64,000 bases of DNA from Glutamicibacter soli (GTDB lineage Bacteria > Actinomycetota > Actinomycetes > Actinomycetales > Micrococcaceae): the NCBI RefSeq assembly GCF_003309065.1, contig NZ_POAF01000006.1:62001-126000 (forward strand), written 5' to 3'. The translations under genes and the position numbers were made by a program. The stretch's first letter is position 1. Each line of letters begins with the position of its first letter. The notes beneath the pieces are model-generated. The model did no database searches. It was not told the origin of the DNA and worked only from the letters and a program-made list of their open reading frames with translations. Below, piece by piece: positions 8,253-16,634 of the stretch.

Positions 8253-9236
8253 TTAGGATCCTTGTCTTGGCGTGAGAGCGGTGACGGCGACAGCGTCAGT
8301 GCGGAGGTCGTGGCGGGTGGGAATGGTCGAACCGGGCAGCGAGGCCGCGGCCGTTCCGTAGGCGATGGCCAGGCGCAGTTTCTGCGCCGGGTCCGCTCCC
8401 GCCGTATCTGCCAGCAGATAGCCGGCCAACGATGAATCCCCGGCGCCCACGGTGCTGCGCACGGTGATCGGGTCATGGATTCCATGCCAGGAGCCGTCCG
8501 CGGTGGACAGCACCGCCCCGGCGGCGCCCAGCGTGGCGAGCACGGCGCCGGCTCCGCGTTCCAGCAGCGTGGCGCTGGTGCGGGCAGTGAGTTCGGGGGA
8601 GGCTTCCAGCTCGTCCTCGGTGAGCGTGGATCCGGCCAGTTCGGCCAGTTCCTCGCCATTGGGCTTGAGCAGGTCCGGGACGTGCTGCGGGCCGTGGGCG
8701 AACAGCTGGCGCAGCGGGGCTCCGGAGGTGTCCACCGCGATCTTCGGGCAGCCGGTGCCCAGCCTCTGGCGCAGCCGCGCGGTCAGCTTGGCGTAGTAGT
8801 CGTCCGGGACCCCTGGGGGCAGCGAGCCTGCCATGACCAGCCAGGACGCCGAGGTGGCGGCCAGCTGCTCGGTGATCAGCTGTTCCAGCTGGGCCAGGGT
8901 GGCGGCGCCGAGCACCGGGCCCGGTTCATTGATCTTGGTGGTGACGCCTTGGCGGTCCACCAGCGTGATGTTGGTGCGCAGCGGGGCCGCGATGGGCAGC
9001 GCGCGGTGCGGGAGCTTGTCGGCGGCCAGCGCCATGACCAGCGGGTCGCTGGCGTCCCCGGGCAGCAGGGCCAGGGATCCTGATCCCGCGGCGGTGATGG
9101 CTCGGGTGACATTCACTCCCTTGCCGGCCGCCTGCACGCGGCTGGAGTCGGCGCGCTGCACGGCCCCCGGCACCAGCGCAGCGCCCAGCTCGATGGTCTT
9201 GTCCAGCGCCGGGTTGCAGGTCAGGGTGACGATCAT
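8253..9236 (-). CDS. fruK: 1-phosphofructokinase
   Basis: 327 residues, PfkB (ribokinase-like) family. It phosphorylates fructose 1-phosphate to fructose 1,6-bisphosphate. The N-terminal glycine motif AAGKGVNVTRA binds substrate, and the C-terminal signature TVGAGDSSLAGYLL contains the catalytic Asp. The start overlaps the fruR stop by 4 bases (ATGA). Position between the regulator and the IIABC permease supports 1-phosphofructokinase rather than 6-phosphofructokinase or tagatose kinase. Confidence 0.94.
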   Translation of the reverse strand: MIVTLTCNPALDKTIELGAALVPGAVQRADSSRVQAAGKGVNVTRAITAAGSGSLALLPGDASDPLVMALAADKLPHRALPIAAPLRTNITLVDRQGVTTKINEPGPVLGAATLAQLEQLITEQLAATSASWLVMAGSLPPGVPDDYYAKLTARLRQRLGTGCPKIAVDTSGAPLRQLFAHGPQHVPDLLKPNGEELAELAGSTLTEDELEASPELTARTSATLLERGAGAVLATLGAAGAVLSTADGSWHGIHDPITVRSTVGAGDSSLAGYLLADTAGADPAQKLRLAIAYGTAAASLPGSTIPTRHDLRTDAVAVTALTPRQGS

Positions 9237-10009
9237 GCCACGATCACCTCGACGTCGGCTGCTTCCAGCGCCGCGGCCAGCTCGGCGCCCGGCTGCCGGT
9301 CGGTGACCAGGGTGTCGATGGCGTGCAGCGACGCGAAGCGGACCAGGGTTTCCTGGTCGAATTTCGAGCCGTCGGCCAGCAGCACCACGCGGCGGGCGCT
9401 GGCCACCAGCGAGCGCTTGACCGCCGCCTCCAGCGGATCGGGGGTGCTCAGCCCGAAGTCCGCGGCGAGCCCGTTGGTTCCGATGAAGGCGATGTCCGCG
9501 CGGTAGTTGGCGTATTCCTGGGCGGTGCGGGCGCCGCTGGCCGCGCCGGTGATGCCGCGGACGCGTCCGCCGATCAGCTCCAGGGCGATGTGCTGGCTCT
9601 GCACGAGCACCGAGGCAATGGGCAGCGCGTGGGTGATGACCACCAGGCTGTTTCCGGTGTTCGTCTTGAGCATGCGCTCGGCCAGGATTTCGGTGCTGGT
9701 CCCGGCGTCCAGGATGACCGAGGCCTCGGAGACCGGGATCAGGCTCAGCGCGCGCTGGGCGATGCGGGCCTTGGCCTCGGCATGGATGGCGGTGCGCACC
9801 ACGTAGCTTTCCTCGCGGGTGCTTGCTTCGCTGGTGGCTACGGCGCCGCCGTGCACGCGGCGCAGGTGGTTCTCGGATTCGAGCTGCGCCAGGTCCCGGC
9901 GCACGGTTTCACGGGTGATGCCGAAGCGGTCGGCGAGCTGCGCCACGGTGACTTTTCCGTCGACCGCGAGCTGCTCTACGATCAGCCGGTGTCGTTCTTC
10001 GGCGAACAT
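9233..10009 (-). CDS. fruR: DeoR-family regulator of the fructose operon
   Basis: 258 residues. The N-terminal helix-turn-helix (VAQLADRFGITRETVRRDLAQLE, about residues 21-43) is the DeoR signature. The C-terminal sugar-phosphate sensor domain includes VILDAGTSTEILAE and the effector-binding GTNGLAADFGLSTPD block. It probably represses its own operon, with fructose 1-phosphate as inducer, as known for other DeoR-type FruR proteins; the effector here is inferred. GGAGG lies 7 nt before the ATG. Candidate operators are the paired ATCTGTGTTT sites at 10048 and 10120. Confidence 0.9.
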   Translation of the reverse strand: MFAEERHRLIVEQLAVDGKVTVAQLADRFGITRETVRRDLAQLESENHLRRVHGGAVATSEASTREESYVVRTAIHAEAKARIAQRALSLIPVSEASVILDAGTSTEILAERMLKTNTGNSLVVITHALPIASVLVQSQHIALELIGGRVRGITGAASGARTAQEYANYRADIAFIGTNGLAADFGLSTPDPLEAAVKRSLVASARRVVLLADGSKFDQETLVRFASLHAIDTLVTDRQPGAELAAALEAADVEVIVA

Positions 10010-10047
10010 TTCTGCCTCCGCTGGGATTCATGACCTGCAACACATGG

Positions 10048-10132
10048 ATCTGTGTTTAGATGACTTTATGCCCGATTGCGTGGCTGGGTCAAGTGAAATG
10101 CGGAGAAACTTTTGGCTTTATCTGTGTTTGAG
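10048..10132 (-). promoter_or_regulatory. fru operon promoter with duplicated ATCTGTGTTT boxes
   Basis: Minus-strand -35 TTGACC (10092-10087), 16-nt spacer, -10 CATAAA (10070-10065). Two + strand copies of ATCTGTGTTT plus a purine-rich tail lie at 10048-10060 (just downstream of the -10) and 10120-10132 (upstream of the -35). The 72-nt spacing and flanking positions fit a looping repressor such as FruR. Confidence 0.65.
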
Positions 10133-10161
10133 TGGGTTTTGCGGGCCGCGGGTGCGCCGGA

Positions 10162-11019
10162 CTAGCGGATCTGGTTGCGGCTGGCGTAGGCGGTCGAGCT
10201 GTTGAACTCCTGCCCGTCGAACAGCTCGTCGATGGTGACTGGGGAGTAGCCCTGCTGCTTCAGCCGCTTGATGAGCTCGGGCACGGCCTTGACCGTGCTC
10301 TCATGGATGTCGTGCATCAGGATGATCGATCCGTCGCGCACTTCCTCCATGGCGATGCTCGCGACCTTCGCCGGGTCGCGGTGCTGCCAATCCAGCGTGT
10401 CCACGTCCCAAAGCACCAGCGGGGCGTCGATGAGCGCATCGACCTGGGCGTTGTGCGCACCGTAGGGAGGACGCACGGTGCCGGGATGGACGCCGGTCAA
10501 ATCCTTGATGATGGCAGCCGCCGTGTCGATCTCGTGGGTGATCTGCGAGCTGCTCAGCGCGGTGAGCGCCTTGTGGTCGTGGGTGTGGCTGCCCAGCTGG
10601 TGCCCTTCGATGACCATGCGGTGCAGGGTTTCCGGGTACTTCTGCGCGTTCTGCCCCAGCAGGTAGAACGTGGCCGGGACATCCGCGGCGGCCAGGTGGT
10701 CCAGCAGCCGCTCGGTGTGGCGCCCCGGCCCGTCGTCGAAGGTCAGCGCCACGCACTTGGACTGGTCGCAGTCGACCTCGGGGCGCGGATGCAGCCGCAT
10801 CGGCCCGGCCGGCGCCACTACGGCGGGGATCTGTGGGGCGGCTTGCGCGAGAACGCCGGTGGACCCCGAAAGCCGAGGGCTTTCCTGGCCGGGAAGCAGC
10901 TTCGCCACCGCCTGCTTGGCGAAGCCGTCCTCGGCTTGGACCTGCGAGGTGCAGGAGGCCAAAAGCAGTGCGGACGCGACGACAGGGAGCACCGCAAGGC
11001 GGCGGGAAAGGGGAGGCAT
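10162..11019 (-). CDS. Polysaccharide deacetylase lipoprotein, second copy
   Basis: 285 residues. The signal peptide has lipobox LASC (Cys23), followed by a linker of about 60 residues and then a NodB domain. All CE4 motifs are present: TFDDGPG, SHTHDH, RPPYG, WDVDTLDW and LMHDIH. It shares the Cys-x4-Lys-Cys opening (VDCDQSKCVALTFDDGPG) with the gene at 1930-2688, which has VDCTVAKCVALTFDDGPG; this suggests a conserved disulfide and a recent common origin. Probable role: de-acetylation of cell-wall glycan from the outer membrane face. It sits alone between the fru promoter and the siderophore permeases. Confidence 0.88.
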   Translation of the reverse strand: MPPLSRRLAVLPVVASALLLASCTSQVQAEDGFAKQAVAKLLPGQESPRLSGSTGVLAQAAPQIPAVVAPAGPMRLHPRPEVDCDQSKCVALTFDDGPGRHTERLLDHLAAADVPATFYLLGQNAQKYPETLHRMVIEGHQLGSHTHDHKALTALSSSQITHEIDTAAAIIKDLTGVHPGTVRPPYGAHNAQVDALIDAPLVLWDVDTLDWQHRDPAKVASIAMEEVRDGSIILMHDIHESTVKAVPELIKRLKQQGYSPVTIDELFDGQEFNSSTAYASRNQIR

Positions 11020-11167
11020 TAATCAACCTTCCCGCGCCGCCGCCGCGGTTTTCAAACTGGCGGACCGCGTTGTCCGCAAACTCCACCGAATTGTTATCAA
11101 AACCGCTGAAAACCACCGGAATTCCGGGGATAAATGTGCCTTGGGTCTCAGTCGGGCGTGCGGGGCG

Positions 11168-12196
11168 CTACCCGCGGACCTTCTGGGTTCCGCGATTGAG
11201 CAGGTACACCAGGTAGATGCCACCGATGCAGACGGTGACCACACCTACCGGCAGCTGGATCGGGGCGAAAAGCCGCTGGGCCAGCAGGTCTCCCAGCGCC
11301 AGCAGGAAGGCCCCGGTCAGCGCCGTCGGGATCAGGTTCAACGAGCCCCCGCCCACCAGGCGCCGCGCCAGCTGCGGGGCGACCAGCGCAACGAAAGCGA
11401 TCGGGCCGGCCAGGGCGGTCACCGCGGAAACCAGCAGGACCGCCAGCGTCACCAGCACCAGCTTGGTGCGCTCGACCTTCATGCCCAGGGCGCTGGCCAG
11501 GTCGTCGCCCATCTGCAGCATCTGCAGGGACTTCGAGCCGACAAGCACCGCGGCTAGGGAGGCCAGCACGACAATCGACACGGGAATCACCCCGGCCCAG
11601 GTCACGCCGTTCAGGGTGCCGGCGCCCCACACTGCGGCGGCCATGGCCACGTCCAGTTCCGCGCGCAGTACCAGGTAGTGGTTGAACGAGGCAAGCACCG
11701 CGGAGACGCCGATGCCCACCAGGATCAGCCGGAATCCGTGGGTGCCGTTGCGCCAGGCCAGCAGGTACACCACGAAGGCGGTCAGCAGGCCGCCGGCCAG
11801 CGCGCCGAGGCTGGTGGCGAGGAATCCGCCGCCGACCACCGTCAGCACCACCAGCGCCCCGGTGTAGGCGCCGGTGGAGAAGCCGATGATGTCGGGGGAG
11901 CCCAGCGGGTTGCGGGTCAGCGTCTGGAAGACCGCGCCGGACACGGCCAGGCCGGCGCCGAAGACCAGTGCGGCGGTCGCCCGGGGCATGCGCCATTGCC
12001 AGACGACGGTGGTCTCCAGCCCCTCGCCGCCGCCGAAGAGGATCGTCAGGACCCGCCACGGGCTGAGAGAGTACTCGCCGCCGGATACCGCGAAGACGGT
12101 GGCCAGCAGGACGGCGGCCGCCAGGGCGAGCCCGACCGAGCGGGAGCGGGTGGAACGCTTGAGGCTCCGGGTCTTGTTGGTCGATACGATGCTCAC
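11168..12196 (-). CDS. FecCD-family iron-siderophore ABC permease (FepG-like)
   Basis: 342 residues with about nine to ten hydrophobic segments. Family motifs are visible: RMPRATAALVFGAGLAVSGAVFQTLTRNPLGSPDIIG near the N-terminus and GPIAFVALVAPQLARRLVG towards the C-terminus. It forms the channel half of a BtuC-type importer, together with the gene just upstream. The start is GTG, overlapping the stop of the upstream permease by 4 bases (GTGA). No ATP-binding subunit follows; the next gene downstream is the deacetylase lipoprotein. Confidence 0.9.
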   Translation of the reverse strand: MSIVSTNKTRSLKRSTRSRSVGLALAAAVLLATVFAVSGGEYSLSPWRVLTILFGGGEGLETTVVWQWRMPRATAALVFGAGLAVSGAVFQTLTRNPLGSPDIIGFSTGAYTGALVVLTVVGGGFLATSLGALAGGLLTAFVVYLLAWRNGTHGFRLILVGIGVSAVLASFNHYLVLRAELDVAMAAAVWGAGTLNGVTWAGVIPVSIVVLASLAAVLVGSKSLQMLQMGDDLASALGMKVERTKLVLVTLAVLLVSAVTALAGPIAFVALVAPQLARRLVGGGSLNLIPTALTGAFLLALGDLLAQRLFAPIQLPVGVVTVCIGGIYLVYLLNRGTQKVRG

Positions 12197-13227
12197 AGGG
12201 CCGCCGCCTTGGGGCTGCGGGCCAGCATGATCAGCATCGGCGCGCCGATGAACGCGCAGACCACGCCGGCCTGCAGCTCGCCGGGAAGCATGACGCGGCC
12301 CAGCACGTCCGCGACGAGCAGGAGCATGGGTGCCAGCAGGCAGGTGTAGGCCATGACCCAGCCGGTGCCGGAACCTGCCAGCCGGCGCGCGGCATGCGGC
12401 GCCATCAGGCCGATGAAGCCGATGGCGCCCACCGCGGCGGTGGCCGAAGCAGCCAGGATGGTGATGGCGATCAGCACCAGGATGCGGGTGTTGCGCACGT
12501 TCACGCCCAGCGCGGTGGCCGCGTCGTCTCCGAGCGCCAGCCCGTCCAGCGACCGCGCGCAGAGCGCAGCGAGCAGGATTCCGACGGCGGTCAGCAGCGC
12601 CAGCGGAACGATGATGGAGGCGTCCCGGCCCTGCAGCGAACCGATGGTCCAGGCGCGCAGCTGGTCGAAGGCCTGCGGGCGCACTAGCGACAGGGCGGTG
12701 CCAAGTCCGGTGAAGATCGCGCCGATGGCTACACCCGAGAGCACCAGGCGCACCGGGTCCGAGGAACCCGCGCGGGGACGGCCGATCAGGTAGACCAGCG
12801 CTGCGGTGAGCAGGGCGCCGAGGAAGGCGAAGGGGACATAGCCGGCGAACCCCGAGACGCCCAGGAATCCGACAGCGGTCACGATGGCCAGCGAGGCGCC
12901 GGCGTTGACACCCAGGATGCCCGGTTCGGCCAGCGGGTTGCGTGTCAGCGATTGGGCCAGCAACCCTGCCACACCCAGCCCGGCGCCGGCGAAGACTGCC
13001 AACAGCGCGCGCGGCAGCCGCGAGGACAGGATGAGGCTGCGCTCGACGGACTCCACGGGATCTGCCAGCGCGGAAAAAATTTGTTGCAGGCTCAGGGATT
13101 TTGAGCCGATGGTCAGCGACACGGTGGCCAGAGCGACCAGCAGGACCGCCAGCATCGCGAGAATCAACAAATGTTTGCTCGGTGACTTGCTACGTTGCAA
13201 ATCATCGGGTGGAGATAAGGTCTTCAC
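12193..13227 (-). CDS. FecCD-family iron-siderophore ABC permease (FepD-like)
   Basis: 344 residues with about nine membrane segments and the paired motifs RLPRALLAVFAGAGLGVAGLLAQSLTRNPLAEPGILGVNAG and GAIGFIGLMAPHAARRLAG. It is the partner of the permease at 11168-12196. The listed start is GTG (13227-13225) without a clear Shine-Dalgarno sequence, so the true start is uncertain by some residues. It is transcribed away from the substrate-binding protein gene at 13344, and the 116-base region between them carries a DtxR/IdeR-like site. Confidence 0.88.
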   Translation of the reverse strand: MKTLSPPDDLQRSKSPSKHLLILAMLAVLLVALATVSLTIGSKSLSLQQIFSALADPVESVERSLILSSRLPRALLAVFAGAGLGVAGLLAQSLTRNPLAEPGILGVNAGASLAIVTAVGFLGVSGFAGYVPFAFLGALLTAALVYLIGRPRAGSSDPVRLVLSGVAIGAIFTGLGTALSLVRPQAFDQLRAWTIGSLQGRDASIIVPLALLTAVGILLAALCARSLDGLALGDDAATALGVNVRNTRILVLIAITILAASATAAVGAIGFIGLMAPHAARRLAGSGTGWVMAYTCLLAPMLLLVADVLGRVMLPGELQAGVVCAFIGAPMLIMLARSPKAAAL

Positions 13228-13290
13228 GGTGTGGGGGTCGCACTTTCACGCTGAGAATGGTGACTGGAACACCTTATCGTGAATGTTGCA

Positions 13291-13337
13291 GTAGATGATG
13301 CTTACCTATCAAGCTGCGCGACTGAATACGGTATATT
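13291..13337 (+). promoter_or_regulatory. DtxR/IdeR-like box and -10 of the siderophore-binding gene
   Basis: The 19-mer at 13291-13309 matches the DtxR/IdeR consensus TTAGGTTAGSCTWACCTAA at 14 of 19 positions, with the right half GCTTACCTA nearly perfect. A TATATT -10 lies at 13332-13337, only 6 nt before the GTG start, predicting a leaderless mRNA. The -35 region is poor. Placement in the divergent region fits iron repression. Confidence 0.6.
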
Positions 13338-13343
13338 GGCGTT

Positions 13344-14378
13344 GTGAATTTCTTGAACACTCGTACTTCGTGGGGCCGCACCATCCTCGGCGCCACCGCT
13401 GCACTCATGGTTGCAGTCACCGCCGGCTGCGGCGCAGCCACCAGCACCTCGGACTCCAACGCCGGTAACAAGGACGTTGCCGTAGGCGGCCAGAGCTTCA
13501 CGACCGCGGATGAGGAAACCGCCAAGTTCGGCTCGGATGCCGAAGCCGGCCAGTTCCCCCGCACCGTGACCCACGCCAACGGCACCACCGAAATCCAGGC
13601 CAAACCGCAGCGCGTGGTCGTGCTGGATACCGGTGAGCTGGACGCGGTGCTCTCCCTGGGCGTCACCCCGGTAGGCATCCCGTCCACCGAGGGCGCGAAC
13701 TCCGTGCCGAGCTACCTGGCCGACGAGGTCAAGGATGCCAAGACCGTGGGCACCATCCAGGAGCTGAACCTGGAGGCCATCGCCGCGCTGAACCCGGATC
13801 TGATCATCGGCTCCCAGCTGCGCGCAGACAAGCTGTACAGCCAGCTCAACCAGATCGCCCCGACCGTCTTCTCCATCCGCCCGGGCTTCCCGTGGAAGGA
13901 GAACTTCCTGCTGGCCGGCGAGGCGCTGGGCGAGGAAACCAAGGCGGTTTCCGTGCTGAACGACTACCAGGCCAAGGCCACCGCGCTGAACGAAGACGTC
14001 GAGGGCGATCCGAAGATCTCGCTGCTGCGCTTCATGCCGGAGAAGATCCGCCTGTATGCCAACAAGTCTCTGATCGGCGTGATCCTGGCCGACGCCGGAT
14101 TCTCTCGTCCGGACAACCAGGACATCGACGACCTGGCCGCAGAAATCTCCGCGGAGAACCTGGCGGATGCCGACTCCGACTGGCTGTTCTACACCTCCTA
14201 CGGAACCCCGGAAGCCACCGGCGAGAAGGCCGCGGTGGAAGGTCCGCTCTGGGGCCAGATGCAGGCGGTCAAGGACGGCCAGGCCATCCGCGTGAACGAC
14301 GACGTCTGGTTCCTGGGCCTGGGCCCGACCGGCGCCAACCAGATCCTGGACGACCTGCGCGGCTACTTGGTCAAGTAG
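13344..14378 (+). CDS. Iron-siderophore ABC substrate-binding lipoprotein
   Basis: 344 residues starting with GTG. The signal peptide has lipobox TAGC (Cys29), then a Ser/Asp/Asn-rich linker. The mature part is a FepB/FhuD-type periplasmic-binding fold: PQRVVVLDTGELDAVLSLGVTPVG, a central helix, and NPDLIIGSQLRADKLYSQLNQIAPTV. It would capture a ferri-siderophore outside the membrane for the divergent FecCD permeases. The start is set by the -10 at 13332, giving a probable leaderless transcript. A 14-bp hairpin follows the gene. Confidence 0.9.
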   Translation: MNFLNTRTSWGRTILGATAALMVAVTAGCGAATSTSDSNAGNKDVAVGGQSFTTADEETAKFGSDAEAGQFPRTVTHANGTTEIQAKPQRVVVLDTGELDAVLSLGVTPVGIPSTEGANSVPSYLADEVKDAKTVGTIQELNLEAIAALNPDLIIGSQLRADKLYSQLNQIAPTVFSIRPGFPWKENFLLAGEALGEETKAVSVLNDYQAKATALNEDVEGDPKISLLRFMPEKIRLYANKSLIGVILADAGFSRPDNQDIDDLAAEISAENLADADSDWLFYTSYGTPEATGEKAAVEGPLWGQMQAVKDGQAIRVNDDVWFLGLGPTGANQILDDLRGYLVK

Positions 14379-14392
14379 CGCCGAAAAAGACA

Positions 14393-14437
14393 ACACAGCG
14401 GTGCCGCCCTTCATTCAGAAGGGCGGCACCGCCGTGT
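14393..14437. terminator. Bidirectional terminator
   Basis: A 14-bp perfect core stem (14398-14411 with 14419-14432), extended by ACAC/GTGT after one mismatch. On the minus strand it is followed by TGTCTTTTTC. It separates the convergent 13344 and 14454 genes. Confidence 0.85.
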
Positions 14438-14453
14438 TCGTCCCGGAGATTCC

Positions 14454-14948
14454 CTAGGCCAGCAGCTGGCGCTTGGAGGAAATCACGCCGGTGTTGAATC
14501 CGGCCAGGCGCAGCCCGCCGTGGAAGCGGGCATGCTCGATCTTCACGCAGCGGTCCATGACCACGTTCAGGCCCGCGGCCTCGGCACGGTGGGCCACTTC
14601 TTCATGCCAGGTGCCCAGCTGCAGCCACAGGGTCTTCGCCCCGACCGCCAGCGCCTCGTCCAGCACGCCCGGGATGTCCTCGTGCTTGCGGAACACCTCG
14701 ACCAGGTCCGGGGACTCCGGCAGGTCGGCCAGCGACTTGTACACCGGCTGGCCCAGGATCTCGTCCAGCACCGGGTTGATGAAGTACACCTTGTACTTCG
14801 AGGAGGACAGCAGGTAGGTGGCCACGAAGTAGCTGGCCCGCGAGGGCTTGTTCGAGGCGCCGACAATCGCGATGGTCTTGGTGTCGCGCAGGATGTTCAG
14901 GCGCTGCGCGGCGCCCGGGCCCTGCCAGGTGCGTTCAGCGGTGCTCAT
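14454..14948 (-). CDS. CoA-binding-fold protein (YccU-like) coupled to metY
   Basis: 164 residues with the Rossmann-type CoA_binding domain. The nucleotide-binding turn IAIVGASNKPSRASY is at about 26-40, then YFINPVLDEILGQPVYKSLADLP, and the late motif LWLQLGTWHEEVAHRAEAAGLNVVMDRCVKIEH with the Cys-x-Lys-x-Glu-His signature of the family. Its stop and start overlap metY in a TAATG junction, so it is translated from the metY transcript and falls under the SAM riboswitch. Function of the family is not established; the context suggests sulfur or CoA metabolism. A diverged paralog lies at 47117-47533, again next to SAM-riboswitch genes. Confidence 0.85.
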   Translation of the reverse strand: MSTAERTWQGPGAAQRLNILRDTKTIAIVGASNKPSRASYFVATYLLSSSKYKVYFINPVLDEILGQPVYKSLADLPESPDLVEVFRKHEDIPGVLDEALAVGAKTLWLQLGTWHEEVAHRAEAAGLNVVMDRCVKIEHARFHGGLRLAGFNTGVISSKRQLLA

Positions 14949-16315
14949 TAGTTCGCTCCCTTCGAAGCGGCGGGAACGGCGCAGGATGCTCCGTCGTAGG
15001 CCGGTGCCGCGAAGTCGGACTCCAGCGTGCCTTCCTGCGAGGCGGCCAGCGCCTGGTCGAGGTCCCAGAGGATGTCCTCGACGTCCTCCAGGCCGACCGA
15101 CAGGCGGATCAGGTCTTCCGGAACGCCGGCGGCGACCAGCTGTTCGGCGCTGAGCTGCTGGTGGGTGGTTGAGGCGGGGTGCAGCACCAGGGTGCGGGCG
15201 TCGCCGATGTTCGCCAGGTGGCTTGCCAGCTGCAGCGCGTCGATGAACTTGGCGCCGGCCTCGCGGCCGCCCTTGACACCGAAGCTGAAGACCGAGCCAA
15301 CGCCCATCGGCAGCAGCTTGGCTGCCTGCTCGTGCTGCGGGTGGGATTCCAGCCCCGCGTAGTTCACGTAGGTGACTCGCTCGTCGGCTTCCAGCCAGGC
15401 GGCGACCTGCTTGGCGTTGGAAAGGTGGTTGTCCATGCGCTGGGGCAGGGTCTCCAGGCCCTGCAGCAGCTGGAAGGCCGACTGCGCCGGCAGCGCCGGG
15501 CCGAAGTCGCGCAGCTGCTCGCTGCGCAGCTTGGTCAGGAAACCGTATTCGCCGAAGTTGGCCCACCAGGAGACGTTGCCGTAGCTGGCCACCGGCTCGG
15601 TCATGGTCGGGAACTTGCCGTTGCCCCAGTTGAAGGTGCCTGACTCGATGACCACGCCACCCAGGGTCGTGCCGTGGCCGCCGATGAACTTGGTGGCCGA
15701 GTGGATCACGATGTCCGCGCCGTGCTCGATCGGGCGCAGGATGTACGGCGGAGTCAGCGTGGAGTCGACCACCAGCGGGATGTCGTGGCGATGCGCCACC
15801 TCGGCCAGTCCGGCCAGGTCCGCGATGTCTCCGGAAGGGTTGGCCACGACCTCGGTGTAGACGGCCTTGGTGTTCTCGCCGATCGCCGCCTCGAAATCGG
15901 CCGGGTCGTTGGAGTCGACGAAGGTGGTGTCGATGCCGAAGCGGCGCAGCGAGACGTCCAGCTGCGTAATGGTGCCGCCGTAGAGCTTGGCCGAGGCCAC
16001 GATGTGGTCGCCGGCCTGGGCCAGCGCGGCGAAGGTGACGAACTCCGCGGCCATGCCGGAGCCGGTGGCTACCGCGCCGAGGCCGCCTTCCAGCGAGGCC
16101 ATGCGTTCCTCGAACGCGGCCACGGTCGGGTTGCCGATGCGCGAATAGATGTTCCCGTACTTCTGCAGGGCGAACAGGTTCGCGGCATCGTCGGCGTCCT
16201 TGAAGACGAACGAGGTGCTCTGGTAGATCGGCACCGCGCGGGCGCCGTGCTCGGCATCGGGGGTGCCTCCGGCGTGCAGCGCGCGGGTGCGGAATCCAAA
16301 CTTGTGGTCTGCCAT
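14948..16315 (-). CDS. metY: O-acetylhomoserine sulfhydrylase
   Basis: 455 residues, Cys/Met metabolism PLP-dependent family. It makes homocysteine from O-acetylhomoserine and sulfide, or methionine directly from methanethiol. The PLP lysine is Lys209 in HSATKFIGGHGT. The substrate-cofactor Tyr motif YSRIGNPTV and GMAAEF are present. Length and the N-terminal FGFRTRALHAGG fit metY rather than the shorter metB/metZ. AAGGAG lies upstream of the ATG at 16315 with a longish 12-nt spacing. A SAM-I riboswitch occupies 16430-16520 in its leader, consistent with shut-off when SAM is plentiful. Confidence 0.93.
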   Translation of the reverse strand: MADHKFGFRTRALHAGGTPDAEHGARAVPIYQSTSFVFKDADDAANLFALQKYGNIYSRIGNPTVAAFEERMASLEGGLGAVATGSGMAAEFVTFAALAQAGDHIVASAKLYGGTITQLDVSLRRFGIDTTFVDSNDPADFEAAIGENTKAVYTEVVANPSGDIADLAGLAEVAHRHDIPLVVDSTLTPPYILRPIEHGADIVIHSATKFIGGHGTTLGGVVIESGTFNWGNGKFPTMTEPVASYGNVSWWANFGEYGFLTKLRSEQLRDFGPALPAQSAFQLLQGLETLPQRMDNHLSNAKQVAAWLEADERVTYVNYAGLESHPQHEQAAKLLPMGVGSVFSFGVKGGREAGAKFIDALQLASHLANIGDARTLVLHPASTTHQQLSAEQLVAAGVPEDLIRLSVGLEDVEDILWDLDQALAASQEGTLESDFAAPAYDGASCAVPAASKGAN

Positions 16316-16429
16316 GGTGGCTTATGACTCCTTGTCGATACGTTCTTGGCCTCCGTGCCGAACACGGAAGCCATCGAGGCAGGAATCCCGGTCAATGTCG
16401 CTTGAACGCCGGGTAGGCGGAAAGCAGCT

Positions 16430-16520
16430 CCATCGTTTCTGGCGGTAGCACCGTATCCACCGGCTGTGGCAGGTTGCTGCGGCGTCATCGAACCAGTTCT
16501 CTCGGCCGCTCGGGATGGTT
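16430..16520 (-). promoter_or_regulatory. SAM-I (S-box) riboswitch of metY
   Basis: Minus strand. P1 closes CCATC with GATGG. Core elements follow in order: GAGCGGCCGAGAGA, CTGG, GACGCCGCAGCAACC and GGTGCTACCGCCAG. These are the S-box conserved blocks in their actinobacterial form. The 114-nt leader that follows contains a short hairpin (GGC-TCCGTG/CACGGA-GCC) at about 16350-16374 but no U-tract, so control is more likely translational or by another mechanism. Confidence 0.88.
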
Positions 16521-16634
16521 GTAACAATCTTCGCAACATGACCGAAAATGACCCAACTATGAGTCGTAACGTTGCGTATTGCTTCCTTCGCCACAGATTC
16601 TTCGATATCTTTGCGCTGCGCCTATGCTCGAGTC

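Noticed and set aside
6397-8256. Open frame of about 620 codons opposite fruA
   Set aside because: Shadow of the PTS permease; rich in His, Gly and Arg and without a recognisable domain.
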